Assembly: GCA_037367355.1 (NCBI GenBank)
Contig: CM074700.1
Location: 1,364,001-1,428,000, forward strand
Length of the DNA: 64,000 nt
Source: Neoscytalidium dimidiatum
Taxonomy: Eukaryota; Ascomycota; Dothideomycetes; Botryosphaeriales; Botryosphaeriaceae
Direction: 5' to 3'
The notes under the pieces are model-generated. The model worked only from the letters and a program-made list of their open reading frames with translations. It was not told the origin of the DNA and ran no database searches. The translations under genes and the position numbers were made by a program. This document shows, piece after piece, positions 1 through 11,589 of this stretch. Every line of letters starts with the position of its first letter. Within the stretch, counting starts at the first letter, position 1.

Positions 1-478
1 TCGCAGCTCACATCATCCCCCACCTTTGGAGGTCTTCAAATGAAAGAGGAACGAAAAAAAGAAGAGAGAGGATTTACTGTTCGTGCACATCAATGTGGTA
101 TAATGGAACCCTGCCCTAAGTGAGACAACAACAGAGTAAAAGGAAAATAGCATCCTTGCTCCGCCCATGCTCGCTGTGAAAAAAAAAGGAACTGAATCAA
201 ATCCCGGATAGTCTTTCCGGATAAAACGCCCACCTACGCCGGAAGTGTGTTTTTTAAAATAAATTTGATCCCACGCGAGGTCATGCAGAGGCAAGAACGC
301 GTCCACAGTACGACTAACAGTGGCGGTTCGCCAACGGCCGCACAAGATTCGATAGGGCTTTCCGGGTAACGATATGTTCCCAAATCGCAAATGAATCTAT
401 CCAGATGATGGCTCAATACCCCAGCGACTTGGTCGTTGGCGCCAACCGCGTGATGATGGAATCGAAGAGATGGCGAAC
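1..478. other. 3' flank of vac8, no gene seen
   Basis: Downstream flank of vac8 up to the left window edge. The short open frames here (up to about 125 codons) show no family motif and no plausible splice structure. Nothing supportable. Confidence 0.6.
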
Positions 479-2527
479 TTATCCCTCCATCAAAGTCTTG
501 GGAGTATTTCCAAGCAACTCCAAGCATCGCCGCGCCAGGCTGACGACTTCACCTTCGCCGTCTTCACCATCCTCGTCATCATCCGACTCGATATTACGGT
601 CAGCAATGCTCTTGACCATCGAAACAATTGAATTCGATTTGCCAATGAGATTCAGTAACCTCGAGTCATCAGATTCGAGGAGTTGCAGAAGCGTCCATAT
701 CGCGATGTGTTGGAACGTAGGGTCACCACTGTCCAAAAACCGTGAAAGGTAACCGTGTATACCGCCGTTTGGCTCGTTCCAATTCTGCAGAAAGATAGTG
801 TAATCACCCACTTTCTGAGGTTAGTCCATCAAGGCTCTTTCACGGCGGATAAGGGCACATACCTTTAGATGAGAGATTGCCGAGAGCAGCGGCGCTATTG
901 CCCTGCACCTCTATGCTCTCAGATTCAGTCAGCGGAATGAGCACGTCGAACACGCCCAAATTAAGAAGATGAGGCTTTAGCTCGTCGCTCAGAGCTAGCA
1001 CTGCCACAGCAGCAGTCATTTCAGACTGCACGGTCAGCGGCACATTGAGGACCAGTTGCTTGCATTTCTGCACTGCGCCCGCCTCGAGAACCAGCTGTTT
1101 GTTGCGATCCGAGCTTGCAGCGAGGTTGCGAAGAGTGGAGATGGCGTGGCATTGAATCTCCTCGTTCTCGGTTGAGCCGAGAAGGTCGACGAGTGGACCA
1201 AGGAATCCGGCGTCGATGATAGGGGATTCGTTGGAAGGATGGATCGAGATGTTCCGGATACACGCGACAGCGGAAAGGATAAGAGGAAGGTACGAAGATT
1301 GCAGCAAACGGAGCAAAGAAGGCAAGCCGCGAGCCCTAACAATCTCAAGCTGGTAGCGCTCGTCGGACGCCAAATTCCGCAATGCCAAGGCCGCCTGGCA
1401 CTGAACCTTTGGGGACGAAGAATCCATCAAGTGTACGAGAGATTGCACCAAACGACTCTCAGTTTGTGCCAACCTCTTCCGGTTCTGGGCATCGACCGCA
1501 ATGTTGCTGAGGGCCGTTGTGCAGTAGTATTGGACATCAACGTCGGGCGACGAGAGTAGTTGAACAAGAACCGGGATCGCTCCCGCATTGACGAGCTGTT
1601 GACGGTTGTCATCTGCCAGTACGTTAACGACGTCTCAACTAAAATTAGGCAGCGACTAAATCCGTACCGGAATGGGTCATGTTAAGCAGCGCGCCTGTGG
1701 CGTTCCGCTGTACTCGCATGTCCCTGGACTTTGCCAGTCTCGTCAGCGGGGGCAAAGCACCTGATCGGGCAATCTTGGCCTTGTTGTCTTCGTGTGTCGC
1801 TAAGTTGGTGATGCACCCGACAGCATTGCACTGGACCTCGACGTTCGGCGAGTTCATCTGCTTGATGAGGGGACCAAGACCACCAAGCTGAACTATGCGT
1901 ACTTTGTTTTCCGCTGCAAGCAGTTAGCAAAACTGACCGTCTGGGGGCCACGGCGGCATACTGTTGACAGCGAGGTTGCCTAAAGCCGCGCTTGCCGCCC
2001 GCTGGACTTCGATATCGCTGTTCTGGAGAAGAAAGAGAATCGGCTCCAGCGTGTCTCGGTCGACCTCTCTAACATCTGGTCGAAGGAAGTTTCGGTTAGC
2101 AAGGCTGTTCAGGCCCAAGACAGCCGCTCTGGTGGGGGAAGCGCACCTCGCTCTGTTATCTCGGCGAACGTCAAGCTAGCACTCCGCTGCAGATCGATGT
2201 TGTCCGAGTAGACAAGCGTGCTGAGGGCGCGCAGGGGGTCGCCGGAGAAGAAGTCGGTTTCGGCTCGCTGTAAAGGCTCATCAGCATGGTGTGGACGGGC
2301 ATAGAATGTAGTCGAGGCGGTCGAGGGCGGTCACGCACGTTCTCTAGATAGCCTAGCAGGTCGGCGACAGCTTCCCGCTCGCTGTCGGCAAGCACAGGAT
2401 CGTACAAGCCGTCCTTGGAGCGACCTGTTCATTGTCAGAGGAGAGTTGTGGCGGCGAAGGACGCTGGCGGGGACGCACCGCCGCAGCAGGAGCTGAACAG
2501 CTTGGAGCAGTAGCCCGACAGACCCAT
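479..2527 (-). CDS. vac8: Vac8 armadillo-repeat vacuolar protein
   Basis: Armadillo scaffold on the vacuole membrane, known in yeast to act in vacuole inheritance, fusion and selective autophagy. The start at 2527 gives [11 protein letters not shown] then a CC pair at residues 14-15: Gly2 fits N-myristoylation and the nearby cysteines fit palmitoylation, the anchor known for this family. Exons then read through the family segments [48 protein letters not shown] and [17 protein letters not shown] to an acidic tail ending in MEG. Introns I can place are 2425-2478, 1914-1961 and 1613-1667, with others near 2336-2270, 2156-2096 and 860-812. About 570 residues, normal for Vac8. It is divergent from the kinase gene to the right, with a 1.5 kb gap. 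Identification is firm; exact ends of some introns are inferred from frame. Confidence 0.95.
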
Positions 2528-4073
2528 CTTGTGGTCGGGGCCTCTGAGGCCGTTGACGGAGGACTGGTTCGTGTCTCGGGGCGCAGAGGCAGACTCGGGC
2601 GATGGGCCGCGTGCTGAGCGACGCGGGCGGGCGAAGGGTATATGCGGCAGAGGGCGGTGAGTTGGTTGGACGATGGATAGATACTGCGAGGCTTGAGCGT
2701 GTTTGCGATCGATGGCTGGCTGCCGGCAAGCTCTCGACGCCCGCCAAGGGTCTGTCTGGCTAACCCTATTCGCGGCTGCCGCAAGCACCCAGGGCAGCAC
2801 GCGCCCACAACACCCGCGCTGGAGCGTGCGGGTCTGCGTAAATTATCACCAGCACCACCCGAGCTTCACGCCCGCCTGCCGGCGCAGCCTGCCAGAAAAC
2901 ACCCGGATTGTCGCAAAGCGGAGCCCGTCGTGCTGGCTACCCCATCGCCGTGACGTCGCGCACCCAGCCAGGCGCCACGTGAGGGCGCTGGGAATGCCAG
3001 CCTGCCGCCCAACCGCTTGGCCGACCCGCGCAGCGCAAGTTGGCGGCGGCCGGCGTGCTATAATAATCCTGAGACGCTGCCGTGCACTGCCGTTTGCGCA
3101 GATCGCCCGCCTTGCCTTTGCGCAATGTTTCTGGGCTGTGCGCTCGCGTCGCATTTAATACATACATACATACATACATACATTCATAGTTGCCAGTGCG
3201 TACAGCATGCCTGCCAGCGCATGCGCCCCACTGCATGAAGGGTCTGCGGTCTGCTGAATGGCGAGCGCCCCCGTGCAGCGTCAGCGCGCGCCGATGCGGC
3301 TAGACGGTCGCCTCTCTGAGGTGCGGCCCGCAGCTGGGTCGCTGGGTTGTTCGGGCAGCAGCAAAGTCCTTGCTTCTGATCTGCTGCAGGGCCGCGAGCC
3401 AGAGAGGCGTTACGACCTACTAGGCTGGTGAGCTCACTGACGTCGGATCGGCGCCGCTGGCTAGGCAGTGATGCTGCTTAAAGTTGACAAGCCAGCGCCA
3501 GCACCAGCGTGCCAACGTCCAGCGGCCGGCCATGGCCATGACCGCGCCCGGGCGAACTTAGCCTCGTCGCTGAGCGCGCCTGGCTGTAGCGTCCCGGAGC
3601 TCGCCGGAGGTCGGAATAAGTCTTGAGTCCGCCGCGCGCAGGGCTGGCTGTCCAGCACAACACCCTGCATCTTTTTTTTTTTTCCCTGCGACGCCGCTAG
3701 CCAGCTACCTCTCCTGCTCCTCCTCTTGCCTGCTTACCCTCCAGGACGTCATCCCCTCGCCGGCGTCGCGGTTTGTGATACGACGATAGGACAACTCTCA
3801 TCCCACCGCGCCGCCTTCCGCTGCAGGTCGCATGCAGCGCTGCTAATTTCCTATTCGCTGAGCCCCACCCACGCGCCTGACAGTTGCGCGCAGCCTGCAG
3901 CTTAGCCCCGGCGCCGCCGCCGGCCACCCACGAGCTTCACAGTAATCCCCCAGCTTTTCGCTGATTCACCGCGTGGGGGCGCCGCCGAACTTTTATACGG
4001 CGCTGCCTGTCGGGACTCCGCCGCCAACAAAGAACACACCGCATCCACCAGAATCCCCTCTCTCCGCGGTCGA
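2528..4073. other. Divergent promoter region, vac8 / kinase
   Basis: A GC-rich 1.5 kb gap between two genes read outwards, so it should hold both promoters. It contains a (CATA)n microsatellite at 3161-3184 and a T run near 3671. I see no coding gene in it. Confidence 0.6.
3161..3184. repeat. (CATA)n microsatellite
   Basis: Six perfect tandem copies of CATA in the vac8/kinase intergenic region. Confidence 0.95.
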
Positions 4074-6059
4074 ATGGCCCCCGCGGAGCGCTCTCCCACC
4101 TTCCAGAAACTCAGTCTCAATACCCGCACCTCTCCGAAGCCTATCCCCTCAGCTTTTGCCTCGATCAAGCGCAATGATGGCGAGCAACCAGGCAGCCCGT
4201 TTCCTGACCTGGATGAAGGTTACTGGCCCCACGAGGACTCCGCCGTCGCCTTGACCGATGCGGAGCTCGCCGACACCGCCTTTCCCGAAGATGAAGGACT
4301 GTACACTCAGGGTACACGCTCATGGAAGGGGCGTGTCCATAGCGATCAGTACGTGTTGCCCGGCCGCCCGCTCCACACGCCGACACTGGAGCAGGCGTTC
4401 AGCAATCGCCACCGCGCCATCAGCTTCGCCCCCAAGGTTACTCTAGATGGAGGCGACCATTTCCCCATGGATGCCCCTCTTCCGAGGCCGGATTCCTACA
4501 CCAACCTGAGAGACGTCGGATCAGATGCGAAAGGAGAACCGGCTGTTGAGGAAGGTCATCACGACCATGAGTCTGTTCATATCCGAAATAATAGTGAAAC
4601 GGACAAGGCGCGCTATGATGCGCGTACTGGCGAACCTGTGGAGATCCGCCAACGCCGACCTGGCCTGCCTTATCGCACTGGTCAATCTCGCCATCCGTTA
4701 CTACAGGAGACGGTCGACGACCTAGCAAAGGACGCTGAACTGGAGGAGAACGACCGGGTGGCTTCTCTTACCTCTGGCACTACCGTGTCTACGAACGACG
4801 GATCTCTCACCTCGCTCGAAGCGTCGGCCGATTACCTCCAATCGCCTCTGGCCGCCTCTTCTCCCATAGATTTCTCTTCGGCCCACAATCCTTACTTCCC
4901 CACGTCACGGCGTACCAGTAGCGTCAGATCCAGAAGCTATTACTCTGAGAAAGGAAGCCTGCGGCGCTCCAGTCGACGAACTTCTACGCGTTCTGGAAAT
5001 TCTTCTATGTCCCCTGCTAGCGCCTTCCTGTCGCAGTGGGGTAAGGAGGAGGCCTCATCCGTCATTGAGCCAGATGACGAGGGCCAAGAGATTCCCGACC
5101 ATAGCGGGTATTTCATTGGCAAGCAAATTGGTTTTGGAGGATTCAGTGTGGTGAAAGAAGTGTCCACAATTCAGGACGGAGTCAAAATCATCCGCGCCGT
5201 GAAGATTGTGCGGAAGCAGGTCGTTGGGAAGGATGAAACGGAGAATGAGAAGTTGCAGACGGAGTTCGAGCACGAGGTTGAGATCTGGAGATATTTGAAG
5301 CATCCCTACATCCTTCCACTGCTCACGGTCTACGATACACCATTTGCTACTTTCTGTATCACGAAATTGAATACCGGCGGAACGCTCTTCGATCTTGTTC
5401 GCGCGAATCGCAAGGCAGGCACACCTGCCTTACCCTCGAAGCTCGCGAAGAGGTATCTGTATCAGTTGGCATCAGCTATCCGCTACCTGCACGAAGACGT
5501 ACATGTCGTGCACCGGGACATCAAGCTTGAGAATTGCCTCATCGATATGTCAGCACCTGATGCAAGTACAGAAGGAGGAAACATCCTCCTTTGCGACTTT
5601 GGCATGGCCGACTTTATCACGAACGAGAACCGGAATTTGCCGTCTCCGTTGGAAGAGCCGGCATTCAGTAACGTGGGGCCGTCCGATACGAGCACCTGTG
5701 TTAATGGCAGCTTAGATTATGCATCCCCAGAGCTTGTACAGGCAAGAGTCCCGCTCTATTCAACAGCGGTGGACATCTGGGCGTACGGCGTCATTGCTTA
5801 TACACTGCTCACAGGCAAGCGTCCTTTCAGTCATAGCTTCCAGCCCGCATTGGTTATGCTAATTACCAAGGGCGAATGGGACGAAGAAGCGCTTAGAGAG
5901 GCCGGTGCTGACGAGGAAGCTGTTGAACTCGTCCGCGGATGTCTAGAGATGGACTCCCAGCTGCGCTGGACCGTGGCGGAGATCCTGGAGTGCGCTTGGT
6001 TTGAGGGATGCGCCGAATTATACGAAGACGTTCCAAGGGAATGGGTTGAGCCAAATTGA
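4074..6059 (+). CDS. Serine/threonine protein kinase with long N-terminal region
   Basis: A 661-residue open frame without introns. The first ~340 residues are Ser/Arg/acid-rich and probably disordered, with runs such as RRTSSVRSRSYYS that look like phosphosites. The kinase domain follows: glycine loop GFGGFSVVKE near 351-360, VAIK-type lysine in IRAVKIV near 375, catalytic loop HRDIKLEN near 480, DFG within CDFGMADF near 508, and SLDYASPEL near 546. All key catalytic residues are present, so it should be active. A roughly 30-residue spacer between HRD and DFG loops carries SAPDASTEGG. It resembles fungal CAMK/Snf1-like kinases with uncertain orthology, so I give no symbol. The chosen start is the first ATG of the frame; a later start is possible without losing the domain. 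Confidence 0.92.
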   Translation: MAPAERSPTFQKLSLNTRTSPKPIPSAFASIKRNDGEQPGSPFPDLDEGYWPHEDSAVALTDAELADTAFPEDEGLYTQGTRSWKGRVHSDQYVLPGRPLHTPTLEQAFSNRHRAISFAPKVTLDGGDHFPMDAPLPRPDSYTNLRDVGSDAKGEPAVEEGHHDHESVHIRNNSETDKARYDARTGEPVEIRQRRPGLPYRTGQSRHPLLQETVDDLAKDAELEENDRVASLTSGTTVSTNDGSLTSLEASADYLQSPLAASSPIDFSSAHNPYFPTSRRTSSVRSRSYYSEKGSLRRSSRRTSTRSGNSSMSPASAFLSQWGKEEASSVIEPDDEGQEIPDHSGYFIGKQIGFGGFSVVKEVSTIQDGVKIIRAVKIVRKQVVGKDETENEKLQTEFEHEVEIWRYLKHPYILPLLTVYDTPFATFCITKLNTGGTLFDLVRANRKAGTPALPSKLAKRYLYQLASAIRYLHEDVHVVHRDIKLENCLIDMSAPDASTEGGNILLCDFGMADFITNENRNLPSPLEEPAFSNVGPSDTSTCVNGSLDYASPELVQARVPLYSTAVDIWAYGVIAYTLLTGKRPFSHSFQPALVMLITKGEWDEEALREAGADEEAVELVRGCLEMDSQLRWTVAEILECAWFEGCAELYEDVPREWVEPN

Positions 6060-7590
6060 GCGAGACATATTTGTTGTCTTTCTGTTCAAGGGCCCTTGGT
6101 CTGACTCTATTCGTTACACTCCAGCGCACTAATTGTTTTTTCCTCCTTTTGCTTCCTTGACTTTCCTCTGTTGGCGCGACTGCATTCGGATCCTCACGCA
6201 CAAAGTATTGATACCCTGCGATACCCTCTCCCTGGGTTCCATTCTTCTCCTCTTCATCTGGACTTCTGAGATGAGCGTTTCTGCGTCATTCCAGCGTTCA
6301 AGCATGGGTTTCATTGGTGGGGTGTATGATTTTTTGCGGGTCCCATTGTACGGTCTATCGCACGGTTTCACTCGCAAGGTCAGATGTGTGTTGTTCTTCG
6401 GGGTATTCATAGGGGGATGTCCTCTCTCAATTACTCAGGATCAACTGTGCATATATTCATGAACTACCGGAACGGCCCTATGGGACTAGTACAACAATGG
6501 CATGCATGTCTTGTGTAAACGCTTTCTCAAACATTCGCCTCTGCACCGGAGGTCGAAACCAGGCTGGGGCGATTCATAATGTTTTGTTCCCAGACTTCTG
6601 TCTGACGTTTCGCCGACGCCTGAGATGGGTGGGGCAGACCTGCACCAAGCGGCCGTCTCGTGCCAACGCAATCAGGGGACTCGCAGCACTTACCGACTCT
6701 CCCCGCAGCTTGGCGAGTCAGCACACGGCCAAGAGCGTCGCCAACCCAGCTTAGTACCTCTTGCTCCATGCTTGACCAGCTCATGATCGGTAGGGATGCA
6801 TGGGAATGCCGTCAAAATCGTATGCCCGCGGGCCCTATTTGCCTCCCAGAGCACTTCTGGGCCCAGGAAGGAAGATTTTTCTGTGTGACGGCAGCCTCGT
6901 GTTGTCCAGCTTTGGGCACATTTCAGCGGCTGCTAGCTGCGGTGACATCAGCGGCGCGTTTCCCCGCTGCCTGCGGGCAGAGCGCCCACTCTCCGCACAA
7001 CCCCGGAATGAACGAACGAACGGTTGAGAGCCAATCCCAGAACCAAATGCTGGGGCGCCTTGAGCTGTGCCGCACCCGTCGGTCAGCCCATGCCTCAGCC
7101 GCTGTTGCCGGAACTCGGGGCTGGTGGCTAGCTAGCCTTTGCAACGGGCCGTATAACTGTACTTCCATCTCCCACCCTTGCCTTCTGCGACTGTATCCTC
7201 CGCGCGATCCGCTTATCGGCCTCGCACAAGCTGACCACCTCGCTGTTGCATGTAGTCTCAACGGAGGGAGAGCAAAGCCCGATCACAAACAAAGCGCGAC
7301 GAACGAGCGAACGATAATTCTTGACCGCCAAGCAATAAGTGTGTAAGTGGCGCATTCCTACCATCCCCAAGCCGGGACGAGGACTTGGCTCACCTCTTCG
7401 CCATAAAGCTCACGGCAGCCTGTGGTGTCCCACCCTTCGCTGACTTCCTCCAAAACCATCCACGCTTGAACAAGACTGACACCGCCCTTTCCTGGTAGTT
7501 CTACCCTTAGCGTGCAAGGATCAAAAGGAGCTGCGAGAGCGACAGGATTGCAGGGCTGAAAGAGAAATACGGAGTACCGGAACTGTCATC
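6060..7590. other. Gene-poor interval after the kinase
   Basis: Holds the kinase 3' flank and the upstream region of the small gene at 7591. A 228-codon plus-strand frame from 6660 has no recognisable motif and a composition like GC-rich non-coding DNA. A small minus-strand frame at 6527-6784 is listed separately as a weak candidate. Confidence 0.5.
6527..6784 (-). CDS. Weak candidate small protein
   Basis: An 85-codon minus-strand frame beginning MSWSSMEQEVLSWVGDALG, whose first third looks like an amphipathic helix. It contains a GTAAGT donor near 6695 and a TGCAG acceptor near 6646 whose removal keeps the frame, leaving about 68 residues. No family is recognised and the rest of the sequence is uninformative. 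It could be a real short fungal gene or a chance frame. Confidence 0.2.
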   Translation of the reverse strand: MSWSSMEQEVLSWVGDALGRVLTRQAAGRVGKCCESPDCVGTRRPLGAGLPHPSQASAKRQTEVWEQNIMNRPSLVSTSGAEANV

Positions 7591-7937
7591 ATGGGTGAAT
7601 GCACATCAGAGGATAAGTCGCTTTGCTACGTGCCGATGCCGTCGCTCGGCCACGAGCTGGGCATCTTATTCGGCTTCCTTGGTAAGTCCACTTGCAACCG
7701 CTCGCCTCAATATCTACTGTCCTGCATCTCGGCTACCGCCTGATACCACAAGACCCATCGACTGACAAAATCACAGCGCTTATGGTCATCTGCATGGCCG
7801 CCTACGGAATCGTCTGGCAGGTCGGCAACCGGCGTTCCCTGCGCAAGGAGCAAGAACGAGTCGCCGCACTGCGTGCATCCGGCCACCTGAAAGACGAGAA
7901 AAGTTTGACTGAAAGCGGCACTGCCCTTAGAGCGTAA
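7591..7937 (+). CDS. Small single-pass membrane protein
   Basis: Two exons, 7591-7681 and 7777-7937, with a clean GTAAGT donor and TCACAG acceptor; joining them restores one frame of 83 residues. The N-terminal ~22 residues (MGECTSEDKSLCYVPMPS) are followed by one hydrophobic segment, about GILFGFLALMVICMAAYGIV, then a basic, Glu/Arg-rich helical tail (NRRSLRKEQERVAALR). This layout fits a short tail- or signal-anchored organelle membrane protein. I do not recognise the family, and the localisation is inference. The good splice sites, the in-frame join and the coherent hydropathy make a real gene likely. Confidence 0.65.
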
Positions 7938-10613
7938 GCGACGAGCACTCTCTGTTCGCTTGCGCGGGCCTCGCAACTCCAGTACATTTCCAATTTCAAC
8001 GCGTGCTTGAATCTGGCGTGTGAAACGATTGTGCGGGGTCGACAATCTCCAGGTGTTGACGGTCGGCAAACTTGGGGCCCGACAGCAGTGCGCTGGTCTC
8101 CGGATATGACGACCACCAACATCTCCGCCTCGTTGGCGGCCATGAACCACCGCCGGCCCGTTCCGATTGCGTTGTTGGTGTTTATTGTAGCCACAGATAC
8201 CATAATGATGATTCCCCTATTCTTGCAGACATGGTGTTCACCATAAAGTCGAAATTGCCAGTTCAGTGGTGTTACTAACTCCAAATTTCCGCTGCGCTTG
8301 GAATTCTCCTTGGCCAGTGACAGACGTGTCCGGGCCAAATAACATGAAGCGTAGCCTCAACAGGAATTGGCTTGAAAGGTCACTGTTTAGTGGCGGGCGG
8401 AAGGCGGCGGGCGGCGCTCTGCTGGCCACAAGAGGGAAGGGGAAGAGCAGGGGAACAGGCAGTCGGCGACGAGTCAAGGTCGCGAGTCGAGCGAGAGCGA
8501 AGGCCAGAAGCGACCGTTGATGTGCACCGTCCAGCAGAAGTGCATGAACGAGCTCCACCTATCTCCCACGTGTTGGACCCGCTTCATTCTTTGCACCGCG
8601 TGCGTGCACGTCCGCTTGCGCATCTCGACTCCTCACACACTCACTGCCTGCCCGCGCCCCCTCCATAACGGTGTTTGCCACAGCACGAGCCTCAGATCCT
8701 AAATACCCACAACGGCTCTTTCATTCGCCTTTACTCCGGACATGTGTACAATATTGTCTGTCGCTCCCCCTCTCCACTCAAGCAATTGGCTTCCCTCCTT
8801 ATCTTCGTCCGGCTGATCTCATTAATAAATCAGCACTCTACGATCTACATACCCCACTGACTCTCTACAACGGTATGGAATCCGCGTGCCCCAATACAGT
8901 GTGGAGACGACCTCGAGACGAGTCCAACCCAACAGAAGCCCTAGAATTGCTGCCAAGCCACACAGCGTCTGACCGACAGCGCGTGCGCATATCGATATCC
9001 TCCAGCCCGTTGCGGCTACCCTGTTATTCCCGGCGCACTGGGTTTGACAGGAGCCGAACAAATCCGACGGGCGGGAACGGTGTACAGAAACTCTGACAAT
9101 CTTAGCCAGGATGCAGGGCCTATGTTCAAGGACATCCCCGCCACCACTCCTCCCATCCCAGATGCTTAACACACTTCGGCGCTCGCTTCGTACGTGCGCT
9201 GTGGCTGTGTGCTGCGCCTGTGTGTCTGTGTACCGTGTCGGAAGTTGCCTGCAACCCTGTGCCTTGCACGTCGCGGAATCGGGCTGTCGGGACCCCAGAC
9301 TCTAGACGAGAGACAAGAAGACGACCTCGTCGTAAACGCTAATACAAGACAGCATACGTACGCGTGTACGGGCGACATCCGAACAAATGGTAGAGACCAT
9401 GGCAAGGCTTCAAACTCTGCGGGCGCTATATTTACACCAGCCGTATCCATGTCTCTCTCCTACTCCTGCCTGTTTTTGCAGTTTCCCGAGATAGTGTACC
9501 TGGTCAACATGCGCAGTAATGCAACAGCAGCAGGGAACGAGTAGCCAACAAGAAGCAATCGCGTGCACCAAAATCGTAGCACCGTACTGCGATAAGCTCA
9601 TCCAGACGTACGCCCAATGCCTACGTTACGTGCGGCCGTTGCGAGCCGACCTCGCATGTCTGGAACAATGTGATATTGGCTGTCGTATATGCCTGCTCCT
9701 TAATATTGATAGTACAGTACTTAGCAGTAATCACAGAGGTAATAGTACAAGACGTGACGTAACATCAACGAGTACAGAGTACAGGTGTAAAAATATCGAA
9801 TCGTGCCATTTACATACTCCCACAATGTCCATCGTACGCGTAACATGGTGCCTGCCCAGAACAAAAAGGAGATCTACAAGCTAAAGACAAGTCCCGAAAG
9901 CCGACGGCGATAGCAATGACGAAACTCGACAGGGCGTGGGAATACCTCTTTGTCGAAGAAACTCATAAGTCTTGTCGCACAGGCGCGATAGAGGCGCCGT
10001 CCCTTCTATTTACCCACGGGTTGAACGCCGTAACGCCAGACAAGTGAACTGATTCAGCAGTGGGTACCGCCCACGTGGTGTCTGATCCGCGCTAAAGCAG
10101 GAACCACCCGGCGGCCGCTCGGAAAATCAAGGATGCGTGTCGTTAAAGAAAGCTAAGGAAAAATGTCGTGATGATTCGATAGAGGATACCGAGCTTTCCC
10201 GTCCGCTGCGCCTAGAAAGTGGCTAGGAAAGGAGAGACGAGTAAGTGGAGGGCCGAGCATCTTGTCGGTAGTAGGTAGAGTGGTGCGCCTAAGATGAGAA
10301 CGGGCCGGGCAGAGAAGCGCAGGACATATGATCTTCATGCCCGTGGACGTTTGCCCGCTTTGCTGGAAAATTACCGGATAATATCAGAAGGTCCGTGATG
10401 GTGTGGGCATTGATCCGCGGTTGAGGTGATGAATGGTGCAGTAGGCTAACACTGCAGTTCTCAAACCAGTTTCGCAACGTGGGCGACAGCTCGTGTGACT
10501 GCGGCAGCTCCGTAGCGCGGACAACTGGTGCAAGAGAAAGACGCTAGGCGGCAAATGCGCTCGGTTGGGAATTTGTTTCAAAGGGGCAGGGATCGGACTT
10601 CGGTCACAACTCT
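7938..10613. other. Gene-poor interval of 2.7 kb
   Basis: Contains only short frames in all directions (about 60-140 codons) with no motif, no consistent splice structure and no RNA gene I can recognise. It could hold untranslated regions or a non-coding transcript, but the sequence alone shows nothing definite. Confidence 0.5.
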
Positions 10614-11589
10614 TTAAAAGAGAATCTGGTGCCTATACACATTTAGCGTGTGCTAAGCACGAGAGTGCCTTGGGGCTGAAAAGGCTCACCTCTGCAGGGC
10701 GTATTCCAAACTGACGTCACTCAATTCGGCGTCGTCCGGAATCTCGTCCATGACCGGCACCAGACCAGCAAACTTCTCACCACCACGGTACGCGAGGACA
10801 GCAGGAACGCCTGCGACATGCATCTCTGCATCCTCATAATGGAACTTGATGAACTTGACCATACCGTGTCTCCGGGCTAGAGTGCGCAGAGCATCCTCAA
10901 CCATGGTGCTGATCTCAGACTAGACGTCGTCAGTACATGTAACAGACAGAATGGCGGAAGCAACCGACCTGGTCGTCGTAGATAAACACTACTACGGTTG
11001 TGGCAGATGCCGTATTCTCGATGGCGTCAAGATAGCCGTCAGCGTCGACTTGTACGAGGCGGCCATAAGCTCTCGATCCGGGACTGCCCGTCCGCGATCT
11101 CGAGCGGGACAGCGCACGCTGACCCTTTGGCTGATTCTGGAGCTCGCGGAGCCGGTTCTCTCTCCACCTGGCCAGGAACTCATCCTCGCTACCACTGCCG
11201 CCGCTCTTCTCGCTGAAAGTGGTGTCGGCACGATTCTTCCTTACGACCCCCTTCTTATCATCGCTGCTGCGGAACAGCGAGAAGCGTTGGGATTTCTTAG
11301 CCTGCTCGAAAGCCTGAGCGTCGGCGATGACGCCCTTGGGGCCGGTGTTGGCATCGGACCGCACTTGGGGCACGGTGTAGCGGGAGCGCATGGTGTCAAG
11401 ATCGACGGTGTCGTCGTGACGGTGATAGTCGTCGTCGTCGTCCGAGTAGTCGTCCTTCTCGAAGTACTGCTCGAGGGGAGACTCGTGGCCGGAGTCAAGG
11501 TCAGAGTTGTCAGCGTCTTCAGGGTGTCGGGTGCTACGGTCTTTGTCTCGAAAGAGCTCGTTGAACTCTTCTTGGGCGGGATTGGACAT
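10614..11589 (-). CDS. Phosducin-like protein (PhnA/BDM-1 type)
   Basis: A cochaperone that in fungi and animals helps the CCT chaperonin fold G-beta and join it to G-gamma. The start is at 11589. The N-terminal half is acidic and disordered, with the family segment SDANTGPKGVIADAQAFE near residues 78-95 and DEFLARWRENRLRELQ before the domain. The C-terminal half is the thioredoxin-like phosducin domain: VDADGYLDAIEN, VVVFIYDDQ, then MVKFIKFHYEDAEM and GVPAVLAYRGGEKFAGLVPVMDEIP. Two introns fit: one near 10913-10956 and one at 10633-10689. The last exon gives HQILF and a stop at 10614, a usual type of ending for the family. Its minus-strand neighbour is the G-beta subunit, its expected client. 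Family is firm; assignment to class I is from memory of fungal sequences. Confidence 0.88.

Noticed and set aside
6660..7346. 228-codon plus-strand open frame
   Set aside because: No family motif, no membrane or domain pattern, composition like GC-rich non-coding DNA; overlaps other equally long chance frames.
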